Of a stretch of 64,000 bases of DNA, positions 35,701-46,111 are shown in pieces; position 1 is the first letter of the stretch; each line of letters begins with the position of its first letter. Both the position numbers and the translations under genes were made by a program. Origin of the DNA: Achatina immaculata (Eukaryota; Mollusca; Gastropoda; Stylommatophora; Achatinidae); contig CM019702.1 of the NCBI GenBank assembly GCA_009760885.1, positions 51,993,282 through 52,057,281 of the forward strand. The letters run 5' to 3'. The notes below the pieces were generated by a model. It did not search any database and was not told the origin of the DNA. It saw only the letters and a list, made by a program, of their open reading frames with translations.

Positions 35701-38700
35701 CGACACATTTCCAGCACACGGCCCATTTCAGTGTGTGAAAATAGGTCACATAGAACTAAAAATAGCTATTGTGATTTCCCAGATATTGACCAAGAATAAT
35801 TGTTCATAGTAGCTATTAAGAAAACTAGAAACATGTTTACACATCCTTAGCACTGGAGGGACAAAATGATAGGAGCGTGTTAACTCATCCTCAGCAGCAC
35901 TTAAGAAAACTAGTAAACACAACTTTAGAAGCAAAAGGGTTAAATAATTGATAGATCATAACTTGAACTGACAACCAAGGGCAGTAACCATGAGAATGAA
36001 AAAAATGTATATATATATATATTCTGGAGATGGCATGGCCTCCCCCATAAGATAGTGAATGTAATCAAAGCCCTGTACCAGGGTTTTCAGTGCAAAGTTA
36101 TCTGTGGAGAACATACCTCCAGCAGCTTTAGGGTATAAATTATTTATCTTGGCAGTAGACCAGTTAATGAAGGAGGCAACATCAGACAAACACAGGATTA
36201 CAATGGACCCTTGACACAGTGCTGGAGGACCTTGACTTTGCGGACGACATTTGTCTGCTATCAAGCAGCCACAAAGATATGCAAGATAAAATAAACAAGC
36301 TAACTCAGAATGCAAACAACATAGGACTAAAGATCAACGTAGGAAAGACAAAGTTAATGAAGCAAAATGTGAACAACAGAAATGTACTCAGAGTAGATAG
36401 CAAGTTAGTGGAGGAGGTCAACGAATTTGTATACCTTGGCAGTAGAGTAGTAGAAAATGGAGACAGCACAGAGGACATCAACAGCAGACTTACTAGAGCA
36501 AACCAGGCTTTTGCAGTGCTGCAGACTATATGGAAATCTAAAAAACTAAGCATGAATATGAAAATCAGGATATTTAATGTTCTAAGTGTACTACTGTATG
36601 GAAGTGATTGCTGGAAAATCACCAAAACCATAGAAAACAAGTTGAATTCTTTCCAGACTAAATGTTTACAAAGAATTAGAAAAATATTCTGGCCAAACAC
36701 CATAAGAAATAACATCTTGTTGGCAGAAATGCAGATGAAGCCACTGACAGCAATTATTGAGGAAAGACGCTGGCGATAGTTGGGACATGTGCTCCAAATG
36801 ACTGACAACTCACTACCAAAAATAACTCTGAGATGGACATCAGAGGGGAACAGAAGTAAGGGTAGACCAAAAGAGACATGGAGAAGAACAACAGAAAGGA
36901 TTTTGAGCAATAAGGGCTCACCTGGGCAAGAGCAGAAAAAAAGGTGAAGGACAGGCATTTATGGAAAACCATTGCAGAAGCCCCATGTGCCCTGGGCACT
37001 TAAGGTTCAGAGAGAGAGAGAGATATATTCTGAAGAAGCATAATAGCCATTGCCAGTCGGCACGGCACCTGATGATGATGATGACAATGTGTGTGTCTGT
37101 GTGTGCGGGTATGTGTATGTATATATATATATATATATATATTCGTGTACCTCAGATTTCAGTCCACAGCTCAAATCAGTAACAGAAAAGGCAAAAGTAG
37201 ATTTTATAATATAAATGAGACAGCAATAAATAAGATAATATCCTTAACAGGGAGATTTTTTTAAAAAGTTGTATTAGACTGGTACACACATCCAGTAATA
37301 TAGTCTGTAGCAGGGACACTTGGTCAGAAAACTGATAGAGCAGAAATAGGAAGCAACAGAGATGTGATTTTGAAGAAAATACAATAAATACCTTGGATGG
37401 TCAGATAGATAAGACAGAAAGTAAGAGAATCTGATTATTTTTGGGAAAATGAGAAGAAAAAAGGAGGGGAAGTCTGAAAGAAAAATAGCACAAAATGAGA
37501 ATATTTTGTAGATTTTTCTGTATTCAGACATCTTTATGCTGGTTGATAAAACAACATGATTGAGTCTTTGTGTCAAGCTCAGAAGGTGAGTTCCTACGGA
37601 TACTATAGCGTGCAGGCAATGCATACTTATAATTAACAGACTTATCTGCTGTTTCTGATAGTTATATAAATACATGGTTATTCATACGTCTGTGAGACAT
37701 TAACAAAATTCACAACAAATAAACTAACTAATGGATCATGAATATTCTTACACCATGAGAGAGAGAGAGAGAGACTCTTCATGTTTTTTAATAAAGCCTG
37801 CGTGCAGAGCTCCCATGGTTTGCCGCTAGGAGGCAGCAGTTGCAGTGACGATTTCAAGCGAAATTACAGAAGACAGCACCTGTTTTCAACTCAAGAAGTG
37901 GTATGCAAAATTCTGCGATTTGAAGAGTCTCTCTCTCTCTCTCTCCCGGTCTGCTGTACGTGGTCACATAAGGGGTATAAAATACCGAAACACAAACATA
38001 CCAGCATCAAATATAGAAACTTTAAAAACTTTAACTTGGAATTATTTTTAACTGATCTAAAAGCTTCGCCTCTTACGTACGTTTTCCAGTTAACAGATCC
38101 AGATGAGGCTATCGAATACTGGATCAAGATATTTCGAAATATTTTTGACAAGCATGTCCCCATCAAAGAAATGAGAGTAAAACACGTAACAAAATCCCCG
38201 TGGATAACTCCCGATATATTGCAACTCATGAGGAAACGGGATGAAGCTCACAAAAACAGAAATTTCAGTAGCTATCGTTCACTTAGGAATAAGGTGCAGT
38301 ATTTAATTAGGCAGGAAAAGAAAAATTACTTCAGAAATTTAGTGAAAGACAAAACTGATAGTAAATCAATCTGGAAAGCGATTAATACTCTTGTAAATAA
38401 AAGGAAGCAAACTGACCCACAAACACTTAATGGTGAACATACTTGCATTAACTTCAGTGAACATTTTAGGGAAGAAATTAGTATTCTAAAATCTTCATTA
38501 CCGACCCCTAATTGCGACCTGAGCGTGTTGAAAACTTTCAGCGACAGTAAATGTGTAAAGCTAAAACAAACTAATATTCCTTTCCTCACAGTCGGTGAGG
38601 TTTATAACTACATCCGGTCCTTAAAGAACACTAACTCAGCAGGATGTGATGACATTAGTAACAAGATACTACGCTACGCTGCACCAGTTATCACAGACAC

Positions 38701-41700
38701 ACTAACACACTTATACAACTTGTGTATTGACAAAAAATATTTCCCTGACGCTTTTAAACTCGCCAAAGTTTTTCCTCTTTTTAAATCTGGACAGACTAGT
38801 GACCTCTCAAACTATAGACCCATATCCATTCTGTCATCACTATCAAAACCTCTTGAAAAACATATACAAAAGTTAACTCTGCTCCACATGCAAGAAAACA
38901 ATCTACTAATAGACAGTCAGTCAGGTTTTAGACCAAATTACTCCTGCCACACAGCATTAACTAAAATGACAGAAAGCTGGCTGTCTAATATAAATGATGA
39001 CAAATTGTGTGGTGCTGTCTTTGTTGATTTTAAGAAAGCCTTCGATATGATTGATCATGAAATTCTTGCAAAAAAGCTGGAAGGCTATAGATTACACCCT
39101 GACCTAACAAAATGTATTACATCTTTTCTCTCAGGTAGAAAACAAGTAGTTTGCTTTAGAAACAAAATATCTGGCTCATCTGTGGTTGATACTGGTATTC
39201 CTCAAGGCTCCATTCTTGGTCCTCTTCTCTTTGCTATCTATATTAACGACCTACCACTACATTTAAAGCACTCTTCATGTGATCTTTTCGCTGACGACTG
39301 TACTGTTTACAATAGTGAATATGACATCAATAAACTACAGACAACGCTCCAAAATGATATAAACAGTTTGATTAAATGGAGTAATAAAAATGGTATGTTG
39401 ATAAACACCAACAAAACAAAATCCATGCTCATCACTACAAGACAGAAACTGCAAAATGCAACTAAAACTTCACTACAGCTTTGTGCTGGGACTAAGGCAA
39501 TAGAAAATGTTCATGAACATAAAACCCTAGGACTCATCATTGATCAGCATTTAACTTGGAATTCTCACGTACATAACCTAACAAATTTGATTGCACAGAA
39601 AGTTTACCAATTAGCCAAAATTAAACACTTTATCGACAAAGACACAAGAAAAATATACTACATATCACACATACAAACACACTTAGATTACTGTTCCACA
39701 ATCTGGGATGGATGCTCAGTCTCAAACACAAAAAAGCTCCACTCACTTCACAAGCGAGCATTAAATCTTATTTGTGACAAACACCCAGTACAGACTGTAG
39801 ATCAACACAAACAACTCAAAATTCTACCCCTCAAAAATAGAATCATTTTTAACAAAGTTAAGTTTGTTCACAGAATTCTGTCGCACAATGCTCCGCCTTA
39901 CTTGTGGTCACTGTTTACGTATAACTCTAAACATAGCCAGCATTTAAAAAACTGTCTTCTTCCTAAACCCAGGATTGATCTGTACAAGAAAAGCCTTGCA
40001 TACTCTGCAGTACAGCTCTGGAACACCCTCCCCTACAATTTAAAATCCATTGGTAATACTTCATCCTTTAACTCAAACCTGTTTCATTATTTACTTGCTT
40101 GTAATTATATGCCTCCATAAAATAGCCAGCACTCTCTCAACACATGGCTCGTAAACCATCAAGTACTTCAGTGACATAGTTAGAAAAGCAACTTGTTAGA
40201 TATTGTTAGAAATTATTTTAATGTTTGTTAAAAAAAAACATATGTTAGAAGATTATTTACAATGTATTTTTATTTATGTGTATGTCTGCGTGTGTATGTG
40301 TGCGTGAGTGCTATTTTATTAGGTTAATGACTTCTTCTCTTTTACCTTGAATGTAATAGTTAAATCTTACACTCTTTTGATATGTTTTTCCTAATTTAAT
40401 TTGTATTTTTTACTAAATCAAGTGTGTGGGAAGAATGAAAGATGGAGTGATGAAGGGCAGAATGTAAGACGGGCCTGCGTGCCCAATTCTTTACCCTTGA
40501 AAAATAAAGATTATTCATTCATTCATTCATTCATTCATTCATTCTCTCTCTCTCTCCGTAAGAATAATCATGATCTGTTACATAGTTTATTTGTTGTGAA
40601 ATTTTAAACATTTTTTACAGACGTGAATAACCTTGTATAGAGAAACCGTTTTATTTTTAGATTTGCCCGAGGCCATGCAGTCCACCCTTCATGGTCTGAT
40701 AACGGCAGCTGACTATGTTGATGGCATACGTTCCACCATGAGGGTAGGAGGATGTAATGCCTCACGTAGTGGTTTCATTGGAGCCTGCATGGCAGCAAAG
40801 GTTAGCGCTCTTACTGATTCTCCTACTACACTGTTTACTTCAATCTCACTGCACAGCTCCACACAAAATTTACATTCTTTTTTTCACTTTAGCTACAGCT
40901 GTTGGTTTATTTCTCTGTTTCTTGTTCTTCATTGCCTGAGACCACATCTTCCTATCATCCCCTAGACACATTCATGAGGATAAAGTTTGTTTCAGTGTAG
41001 AAAAAAGTGATGTTTCTGAGACAAGCAACTTAAGTTATTTCTGGCCATAGAATAAAGCAAGATTTTTTTTTTACACTATCCAATGGTTTTCCTCTTTCCT
41101 TGCCATTGACTGTTTAGCTTGTCATGAAAGTTCTCATGCTCCTCTTTATTTACAGTATAATGATGGTCCAGGATAGATTTCCTTTTGAATTAGTCACCAG
41201 TGTTTAAACTATTGTTGCTGAGCATAGCTTAGAAATGTAAAGTTTCTCAAGAATTTCAAAAACAAAATGAACTTCATAGCAGAGTGCCACTGGTTTAACA
41301 GGTGCAGTAACATACAGTGTATGAGTGACGAAGATATCCCAATCTTTTTTTCTTTCTTACATGTTCATTTAGATTTTCTCTTCTCTCTCTACTTCTTTGT
41401 TGTGTATGAAGGAGGAGGCATCAGCCAGAATGTTGCAGAAGAGACCTCCATTAATGAATAAAGCTGTTGCTGCCTCTCATTTAAAAAGCCTGATTATTAC
41501 TTACGATGTCAAGGATTAGTTTAGCATCAGAATTAAGTTATGTTTAGGCTTAATATTACATTGACAAGGATTATATTAGTATAGTGTCAGAATTAAATTC
41601 TTATGTGTAGGCTTAATATTACATTGACAAGGATTATATTAGTCTAGTGTCAGAATTAAATTCTTATGTGCAGGCTTAATAATACATTAACAAAGATTAT

Positions 41701-41920
41701 ATTGGTCCAGTGTCAGAATTATGTTCTTATGTGCAGGCTTAATAATACATTAACAAAGATTATATTAGTCTAGTGTCAGAATTAACTTGTGTATGTTGTA
41801 TACTACTTCACACAGGATGGATTTGAAGCTATCCCAGAGAAATGGAGAAACAGAACTTTAAAATATGAGGAAGTCCTTGACCTAGCTCTAAGACTTGTTC
41901 ATATCCCAGTGGAAACTTAA
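26765..41920 (+). CDS. J1-crystallin-type ADP-ribosylglycohydrolase-like protein, complete, eight exons
   Basis: Exons are 26765-26846, 28276-28452, 29307-29417, 30536-30628, 32392-32548, 33338-33531, 40661-40800 and 41816-41920. All junctions are GT-AG and in phase, giving 352 aa. Motifs in order: GACVGDASAQPLHWIY (residues 20-35), NTCYGDQ (68-74), EFFGPDSEYEN, PWRNG, SSSDDQIDC (156-164), AAARILEQYIL and VGGCNASRSGFIGA (300-313). These match the ADP-ribosylglycohydrolase fold, specifically the cnidarian and mollusc J1-crystallin branch. Classical members carry paired Asp in the last motif (GGDTD); here it is GGCNAS, and the first metal motif is GDQ rather than TDD. Activity on ADP-ribosylated substrates is therefore uncertain. 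It is probably a soluble cytosolic protein. Intron 6 (7.1 kb) holds most of the inserted elements. The exon 5 acceptor has a weak pyrimidine tract. Confidence 0.93.
27895..28210. repeat. 50-bp tandem repeat in intron 1
   Basis: About six units of 50 bp with core GAGGTAGTTCTGTATTTCAT, ending about 65 bp before the exon 2 acceptor. Two unit types (ATACAGTGGATTAGG and GACACTGAGTTTGG) are interspersed. Confidence 0.9.
28524..28780. repeat. 38-bp tandem repeat in intron 2
   Basis: Seven units of 38 bp with core AGTCAGACTTTGAGATGAAA, beginning about 70 bp after the exon 2 donor. Confidence 0.92.
29445..30150. repeat. 29-bp minisatellite in intron 3
   Basis: About 24 units of 29 bp with core CAGAGTTTGTGTTTTCTAG followed by CTGTAACCAC. 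It starts about 30 bp after the exon 3 donor. Each early unit contains an acceptor-like pyrimidine tract ending TAG, followed two bases later by GTAACC. Units degenerate toward 30150. Confidence 0.93.
30836..30906. repeat. 21-bp tandem repeat in intron 4
   Basis: Three to four units of about 21 bp with core CTCAGTACAGTTGTGTGTCA. Confidence 0.85.
31236..31806 (+). pseudogene. LINE family C 3' fragment in intron 4
   Basis: Corresponds to the 3' region of the LINE copies at 45265-49258 and 49265-53385, sharing CTTCAAGAATCTTGAGA, TATGGAATTCAAAAG and the 3' terminus GGCACGGGAAGGATGTAAGA. Translation gives TLIYACEIWN and LRKILGIKWNKFKNN, then frameshifts. There is no RT core. Confidence 0.8.
32070..32330 (-). 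pseudogene. RTE-like LINE fragment in intron 4
   Basis: About 260 bp matching an internal post-RT part of the RTE-like element (compare 46618-46840) in the minus direction, with many substitutions. Both ends of the element are missing. Confidence 0.75.
32976..33030. repeat. (CTGT)n microsatellite in intron 5
   Basis: Tetranucleotide CTGT/CTGTGTGT run within the intron. Confidence 0.85.
33638..33672. repeat. (GT)n microsatellite in intron 6
   Basis: Pure GT run about 100 bp after the exon 6 donor. Confidence 0.85.
33766..34931 (+). mobile_element. RTE-like LINE, 5'-truncated, in intron 6
   Basis: A plus-strand copy of the element at 49452-52734, starting inside the RT domain. It is flanked by an 11-bp target-site duplication ATATAATGGGT (33755-33765 and 34932-34942) and ends in a (TGA)n tail. 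RT motifs include DYTKAFDK, then an internal stop in the GMxQGCVLSP box near 34034. The catalytic box reads CADD instead of YADD (about 34155). The last part (34303-34923) keeps a 206-codon open frame with [19 protein letters not shown] and RSRGRPREM. It is inactive. Confidence 0.88.
34955..35200 (+). pseudogene. LINE C-terminal fragment in intron 6
   Basis: Encodes [16 protein letters not shown], then RQIRFVGHFLRRGKLEH, the conserved C-terminal order of LINE ORF2 proteins, with frame breaks. It differs from the RTE-like copy directly upstream. Confidence 0.65.
36195..36960 (+). pseudogene. LINE family D RT and C-terminal fragment in intron 6
   Basis: Starts at the catalytic box as LEDLDFADDICLLSSS. 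It continues with NNIGLKINVGKTKLMK, FVYLGSRVVENGD, LLYGSDCWKI and, after a stop at 36778, LGHVLQMTDN and SKGRPKETW. The 186-codon frame 36219-36779 is intact but lacks the N-terminal RT, so it is a fragment. Confidence 0.82.
37025..37090 (+). pseudogene. RTE-like LINE 3' end fragment
   Basis: About 65 bp matching the extreme 3' end of the RTE-like family (GCCAGTCGGCACGGCACC) with its (TGA)n tail. It follows a short GA repeat. Confidence 0.8.
37781..40120 (+). CDS. Reverse transcriptase ORF of the CR1/L2-like LINE
   Basis: An uninterrupted frame of 779 codons. About the first 55 codons lie in flanking sequence before the likely element start, so the annotated ATG is probably accidental. The pre-RT linker starts at YRNFKNFN and continues with DKHVPIKEMRV and SPWITPDILQLM. 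RT motifs follow: LSNYRPISILSSLSK, SGFRPNYSCHTAL, VFVDFKKAFDMIDHEIL, GIPQGSILGPLLFAIYINDL, and the catalytic box LFADDCTVY (FADD at residues 503-506). A post-RT region reads LGLIIDQHLTWNSHV, and the C-terminus has LNLICDKHP and SAVQLWNTLP. All RT catalytic residues are present. Without an endonuclease domain the copy is not autonomous. The lack of any stop suggests recent insertion. Confidence 0.88.
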   Translation: MFFNKACVQSSHGLPLGGSSCSDDFKRNYRRQHLFSTQEVVCKILRFEESLSLSLPVCCTWSHKGYKIPKHKHTSIKYRNFKNFNLELFLTDLKASPLTYVFQLTDPDEAIEYWIKIFRNIFDKHVPIKEMRVKHVTKSPWITPDILQLMRKRDEAHKNRNFSSYRSLRNKVQYLIRQEKKNYFRNLVKDKTDSKSIWKAINTLVNKRKQTDPQTLNGEHTCINFSEHFREEISILKSSLPTPNCDLSVLKTFSDSKCVKLKQTNIPFLTVGEVYNYIRSLKNTNSAGCDDISNKILRYAAPVITDTLTHLYNLCIDKKYFPDAFKLAKVFPLFKSGQTSDLSNYRPISILSSLSKPLEKHIQKLTLLHMQENNLLIDSQSGFRPNYSCHTALTKMTESWLSNINDDKLCGAVFVDFKKAFDMIDHEILAKKLEGYRLHPDLTKCITSFLSGRKQVVCFRNKISGSSVVDTGIPQGSILGPLLFAIYINDLPLHLKHSSCDLFADDCTVYNSEYDINKLQTTLQNDINSLIKWSNKNGMLINTNKTKSMLITTRQKLQNATKTSLQLCAGTKAIENVHEHKTLGLIIDQHLTWNSHVHNLTNLIAQKVYQLAKIKHFIDKDTRKIYYISHIQTHLDYCSTIWDGCSVSNTKKLHSLHKRALNLICDKHPVQTVDQHKQLKILPLKNRIIFNKVKFVHRILSHNAPPYLWSLFTYNSKHSQHLKNCLLPKPRIDLYKKSLAYSAVQLWNTLPYNLKSIGNTSSFNSNLFHYLLACNYMPP
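37948..40543 (+). mobile_element. CR1/L2-like LINE, 5'-truncated, with intact RT ORF
   Basis: Inserted in intron 6 of the ADP-ribosylglycohydrolase-like gene. The 5' end lies just after a CT run (about 37927-37946), and the 3' end is a pure (ATTC)n tail at 40513-40543 followed by another CT run. The two CT-rich flanks (TCTCTCTCTCTCC) could be the target-site duplication. The 3' UTR is about 390 bp. The endonuclease domain is missing. Clade assignment (CR1/L2/Jockey group) is from motif style only. Confidence 0.85.
41515..41790. repeat. 63-bp tandem repeat in intron 7
   Basis: About four units of 63 bp with core GGCTTAATATTACATTGACA, ending about 25 bp before the exon 8 acceptor. Confidence 0.88.
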
Positions 41921-41939
41921 AATTTAAGTTATATTTGTC

Positions 41940-42225
41940 AGTGTCTGGATCATGTAAACAGTGTTTTATCTTTGTCCTGATCATGTAAACAGTGTTTTAT
42001 CTTTGTCCTGATCATGTAAACAGTGTTTTATCTTTGTCCTGATCACGTAAACAGTGTTTTATCTTTGTCCTGATCATGTAAACAGCGTTTTATCTTTGCC
42101 TTGATCATGTAAAATATGTTTTATCTTTACCTTGATCATATAAACAGTGTTTTTATCTTTGTCCTGATCATGCAAACAGTGTTTTTATCTTTGTCCTGAT
42201 CATGCAAACAATATTTCTCATGTCC
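41940..42225. repeat. 31-bp tandem repeat in the 3' UTR or flank
   Basis: About nine units of 31 bp with core GTCCTGATCATGTAAACAGT, starting only 20 bases after the stop codon of the ADP-ribosylglycohydrolase-like gene. Confidence 0.92.
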
Positions 42226-42449
42226 TAGAAATAGAAATAATCAGTGAACAACACCTCTAAGAAACTGAACTTTCTTTTTCCAATAGCCTTAATATTTGTA
42301 AGTTTCTCTTACTTCATCTCAGAACATTATCAGTTTTTTTATTTACAATAATGTTAGTGTCCTACATAGAAAAAAAATTTACAGTTCAGTTCTCACATAA
42401 CTCTTGTGTGTGACAGTTATAACTTATTACAAATGATGAAGTTGCTGTG

Positions 42450-42538
42450 TAAGGTCAGATTATAGTTTTATAAACAGTGTACAGTCATATTATACTTTTA
42501 TAAACAGTATACAGTCAGATTATACTTTTATAAACAGA
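42450..42538. repeat. 33-bp tandem repeat, about three copies
   Basis: Core ATTATACTTTTATAAACAGT repeated at 33-34 bp spacing. Confidence 0.8.
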
Positions 42539-43059
42539 TGTTCTTAACTGTCTGACTTGGCATCTCTTTCACAAAAATACATGATCCTCTTTGCTGAAAA
42601 TTATCTCAGAAACCAATCAACTACCACCAACATTAATCCTGGATAAAAGAACAAAAACATTGCCAGTCTCACATTTGGAATTGTCATTATCCCAGCTGGT
42701 TCATCCATTCATTAACAAGCAATAAGAATATTCATTAAGAAACCATTCTGTATAATAAGCTTTTACAAAAACAACTGCACAGAAAGATTTGACTCTTTCA
42801 TTACCACCATTTTCTGTTGGACATTACAAACACTGCTTTTGTCTTATACTCCTTCTTTTGACTTTGAAATCAAGACTTGTTATTTCAAAGTTCCTAGGTA
42901 ACTCTGTCTAGTGTACCTGTCTCCATCCATGCCTGCTGTTTTCTGAATAGTACAGTCTTTGCATTGAATTCTGTCATGTGCATTTATAAGGAGGCTCCAT
43001 GTTGACAGAAGAAAGCTTGTACCTATATTTTGTCTAACTCCTTGCCTGTCTTATACCCA
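42539..43059. other. No gene recognised
   Basis: AT-rich sequence between the end of the ADP-ribosylglycohydrolase-like gene and the foldback repeat. No open frame or element is supported. Confidence 0.45.
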
Positions 43060-44085
43060 GTAATTAGTGTATGAATATATAACTAAACACGAAGCCACTG
43101 CAGTAAAGCTGTGATACCAAAATGTATAAAGTAGGAAAAAAGTAGAAACAGCTTTATTACTTAATGAGTACACAGTTGTGATGTTTCAGCGTGAGCCTTA
43201 ATCATATACAAACACACACAGGACAAAGAAATAAAGAGAGGAGATAAAATATAAATTCACATGAATGCTGTGTTAAAACAAAAATTAAATCAAACAAAAT
43301 GAATAGAGCACTTAGCTGTAACTTGTAAGAAGCTGCAGCTTGTCCGACACTGTATGTCAGAAGTGCGCACGGTGGAGTGTAGAGAGTATTTAAATGGAGA
43401 CTTGGGATGTGTGATAAGTGTGTCGTAACTGAGGGTGGTGGTTGGGGAAACCTTTGGGGGGGGGGGGAGAGGGGGGAAGAGTGATACAATGGTAATCTAG
43501 CCAGGAGAAGGTGAAATATGTCATTATAGTAGGGGTAGAGGGGTTGTAATGTGATGCTGTGAAGAGGCTCTAAGCTATGTGTAACAAGTGAGAAGGGAGT
43601 GGAACTTAGTGGGGAGGGATTATGATTGTGGAAGAGGAGAATGTTACGTTAGAACTTCTTCACAGCTTCACATGACAACCCCTCTACACCTACTATAATC
43701 ACATATTTTACCTTCTCCTGGCTATGTTACCATTGTATCACTCCCCCCCCCCCCCCCCACGGTTTCCTCAGTTACGACCCACCTATCACACATCCCAAGT
43801 CTCCATTTGAATATTCTGTACACTCCACCATGCACATTTCAGAGACACAGCATCGGACAAGCCACAGCTTCTTACAAGTTACAGCTAAGTGTCCTGTATT
43901 TTTTTTTTTTAAACATATAACATTCACGTGAATTTATATTTTATCTCCTCTATTTCTTCATCCTGTATGTTTTTGCATGATTAAGGCTCACGCTGAAACA
44001 TCACAACTTTGTACTTGTTAATTAATAAAGCTATTCCTACATTTTTCATAGTTTAGACATTTTGCCTGTCTTATAATGTTTATGA
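43060..44085. mobile_element. Foldback arrangement of dispersed repeat family X (copies 2 and 3)
   Basis: Two family X copies lie head to head. The arm 43060-43650 is in the minus orientation and the arm 43655-44085 in the plus orientation, forming an imperfect palindrome of about 1 kb with a very short centre. The left arm outer end reads GTGATGTTTCAGCGTGAGCC; the right arm ends with its complement followed by AATAAAGCTATTCCTAC. Inner G-runs (43446-43457) and C-runs (43742-43758) face each other in the fold. No coding region is visible. Confidence 0.8.
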
Positions 44086-44351
44086 TACAATTTGAATGCT
44101 AGCATCTCAAGCTGCTTTCTCCTTCAAGGCTTGTGATATCTCATCTTTAGAGAAAAGACATTGCCAGGGTCTGATAGTTTATTATTTATTATTTGAATAC
44201 TTCTGAAAGATTGTTTTTTTGTTTTAAATTTTGATAAATAAATTTTCTGACAAATTTTATTGTTGAATTTTGTTTGTTTATAATGTGTTATCAGTATTTC
44301 TTGGTTTTGTCCTAGATTTTCCATCTTCATCTAGACCTGTTGAAAAAAGAA

Positions 44352-44505
44352 TCAAGTCAAATCAACAGGGAATAACATTTCACAAGTCAAATCAACAAGG
44401 AATAACATTTCACAAGTCAAATTAACAGGGAATAATATTTCATAAGTCAAATTAAGAGGGAATAACATTTCACAAGTCAAATCAACAAAGAATAACATTT
44501 CAAGT
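44352..44505. repeat. 30-bp tandem repeat, five copies
   Basis: Five units of 30 bp with core AAGTCAAATCAACAGGGAAT. Confidence 0.92.
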
Positions 44506-44604
44506 ACTTGCGTATCATCACCAATATGGCGAAATAAGAAACTACGAAGCACACAAATCAATAGCACATTTTTTAAACACGAATAATTGGTGTATAAGTA
44601 TACA

Positions 44605-45290
44605 CAACTAAGTATATAACTATACATGAAGCCACTGCAATAAAGCTGTGATAACAAAATGTATAAACTAGGGGGAAAGTAGGAATAGCTTTATTAATTA
44701 ATGAGCATACAGTTTTGTGATGTTTTGGTGTCAACCTTAATCATACAAAAACACAGGATGAAGAAATAAAGAAAGAAGTAAAATATAAATTCACATGAAT
44801 GCTATGTACAAAGCAATAATTTTTTTTTAAAATACAGTAAAATAAGTGGAGCACTTAACTGTGACTTGTAAGAGGCTGTATCCAGAAATGTGCTTGGTGG
44901 AGTGTTGATAATGTTTAAATTAAGACTTGTGATGTGTGATAGGTTGATCGTAAAGGGGGTGGGGGTGGGGACGGATGGGGGAACTGCAGAAAGGGGAGAG
45001 AGTGATATAATGGTAATCTAGCTGGGAGATGGTGGTAACAGGCGATTGCAGCTGGGGTAGAGGAGTTGTAATATGATGCCGTGAGGAGGTTTTGAAATAT
45101 GCATAGCAAGTGAGAAGAATGGAACTTGGTACAGTGGGAATATACTTGTGAGAGAGGGTAATGTTATGTGTAACTGAATTTCGAGTTCAAACCATGTGGG
45201 TCCGGCATCCATATTCCTGAATTGTGTGCTCATTAATTAATAACGCCGTTCTTAGTTGTTTTCCTAGTTTATACAGCACATTTTTGAGCG
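44605..45290 (-). mobile_element. Dispersed repeat family X, copy 4
   Basis: The minus-strand 3' end (44605-44720) shares CTCATTAATTAATAA, a T/C-rich stretch and CTAGTTTATACA with the right end read on the plus strand (45228-45280). This copy therefore carries degenerate terminal inverted repeats of about 50 bp. The interior matches copies 1 and 2. Confidence 0.7.
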
Positions 45291-46111
45291 TTGTTGAAAC
45301 GGGACCAGATTCACTTGGTACATACACAAAATCTCCAGGAGAAGCTGTCTTGACCAGCTCTTTACTCTAAGAATAATACTTGAAGAACATATTGAAAAGC
45401 AAAATCCATTAATGCTGAACTTCATAGACTTTAAAAAGGCATTTGATAGCATACACAGAGATTCATTAGGGAAAATTTTAAGACTATATGGAATACCATC
45501 TAAGACTGTCAGCATCATTAGTAACCTCTACAATGGATATGTTTGTGCAGTCAAAACAGAAGAAGGAATAAGCGAGTGGTTTCAGATTGAAACAGGCATG
45601 AAACAAGGATGTGTATTATCTCCCTTGCTTTTTAGAATTGCAATAGACTTCATAATGAAAAAAAAAAATGTTGCAAACAGATTGAAACAGGCTTGAAACA
45701 ATGATGTATACTGACTCCTTTGGTTTTTGAAATTACAATAGACTTCATAATAAAAAATTGCTGCACAAGTAACACAAGTATTGATTGGGTACATGGGACC
45801 CAACTAGAAGATCTTGAGTTTGCTGATGACATAACTCTTGTCAGTAACAATGTGGATTCCATGCAAGAAAAAACAGATAGCCTGTCTTCACTGGCTAACA
45901 AAATAGGACGTGATATTAACAAGGACAAAACAAAAATAATGAAACTTCCCATTAATCAGAATGGAAAAATACACTTAGAAGGGACAGATATTGAAGAAGT
46001 CAATCAATCTGCATACTTTGGCAGCTACATAGACCAGGATGGTGAAACCAGAAAGGAAGTTGGAATTAGAATTGCAAAAGCAACATCAATCTTCAAGAAC
46101 CTTGAGAACAT

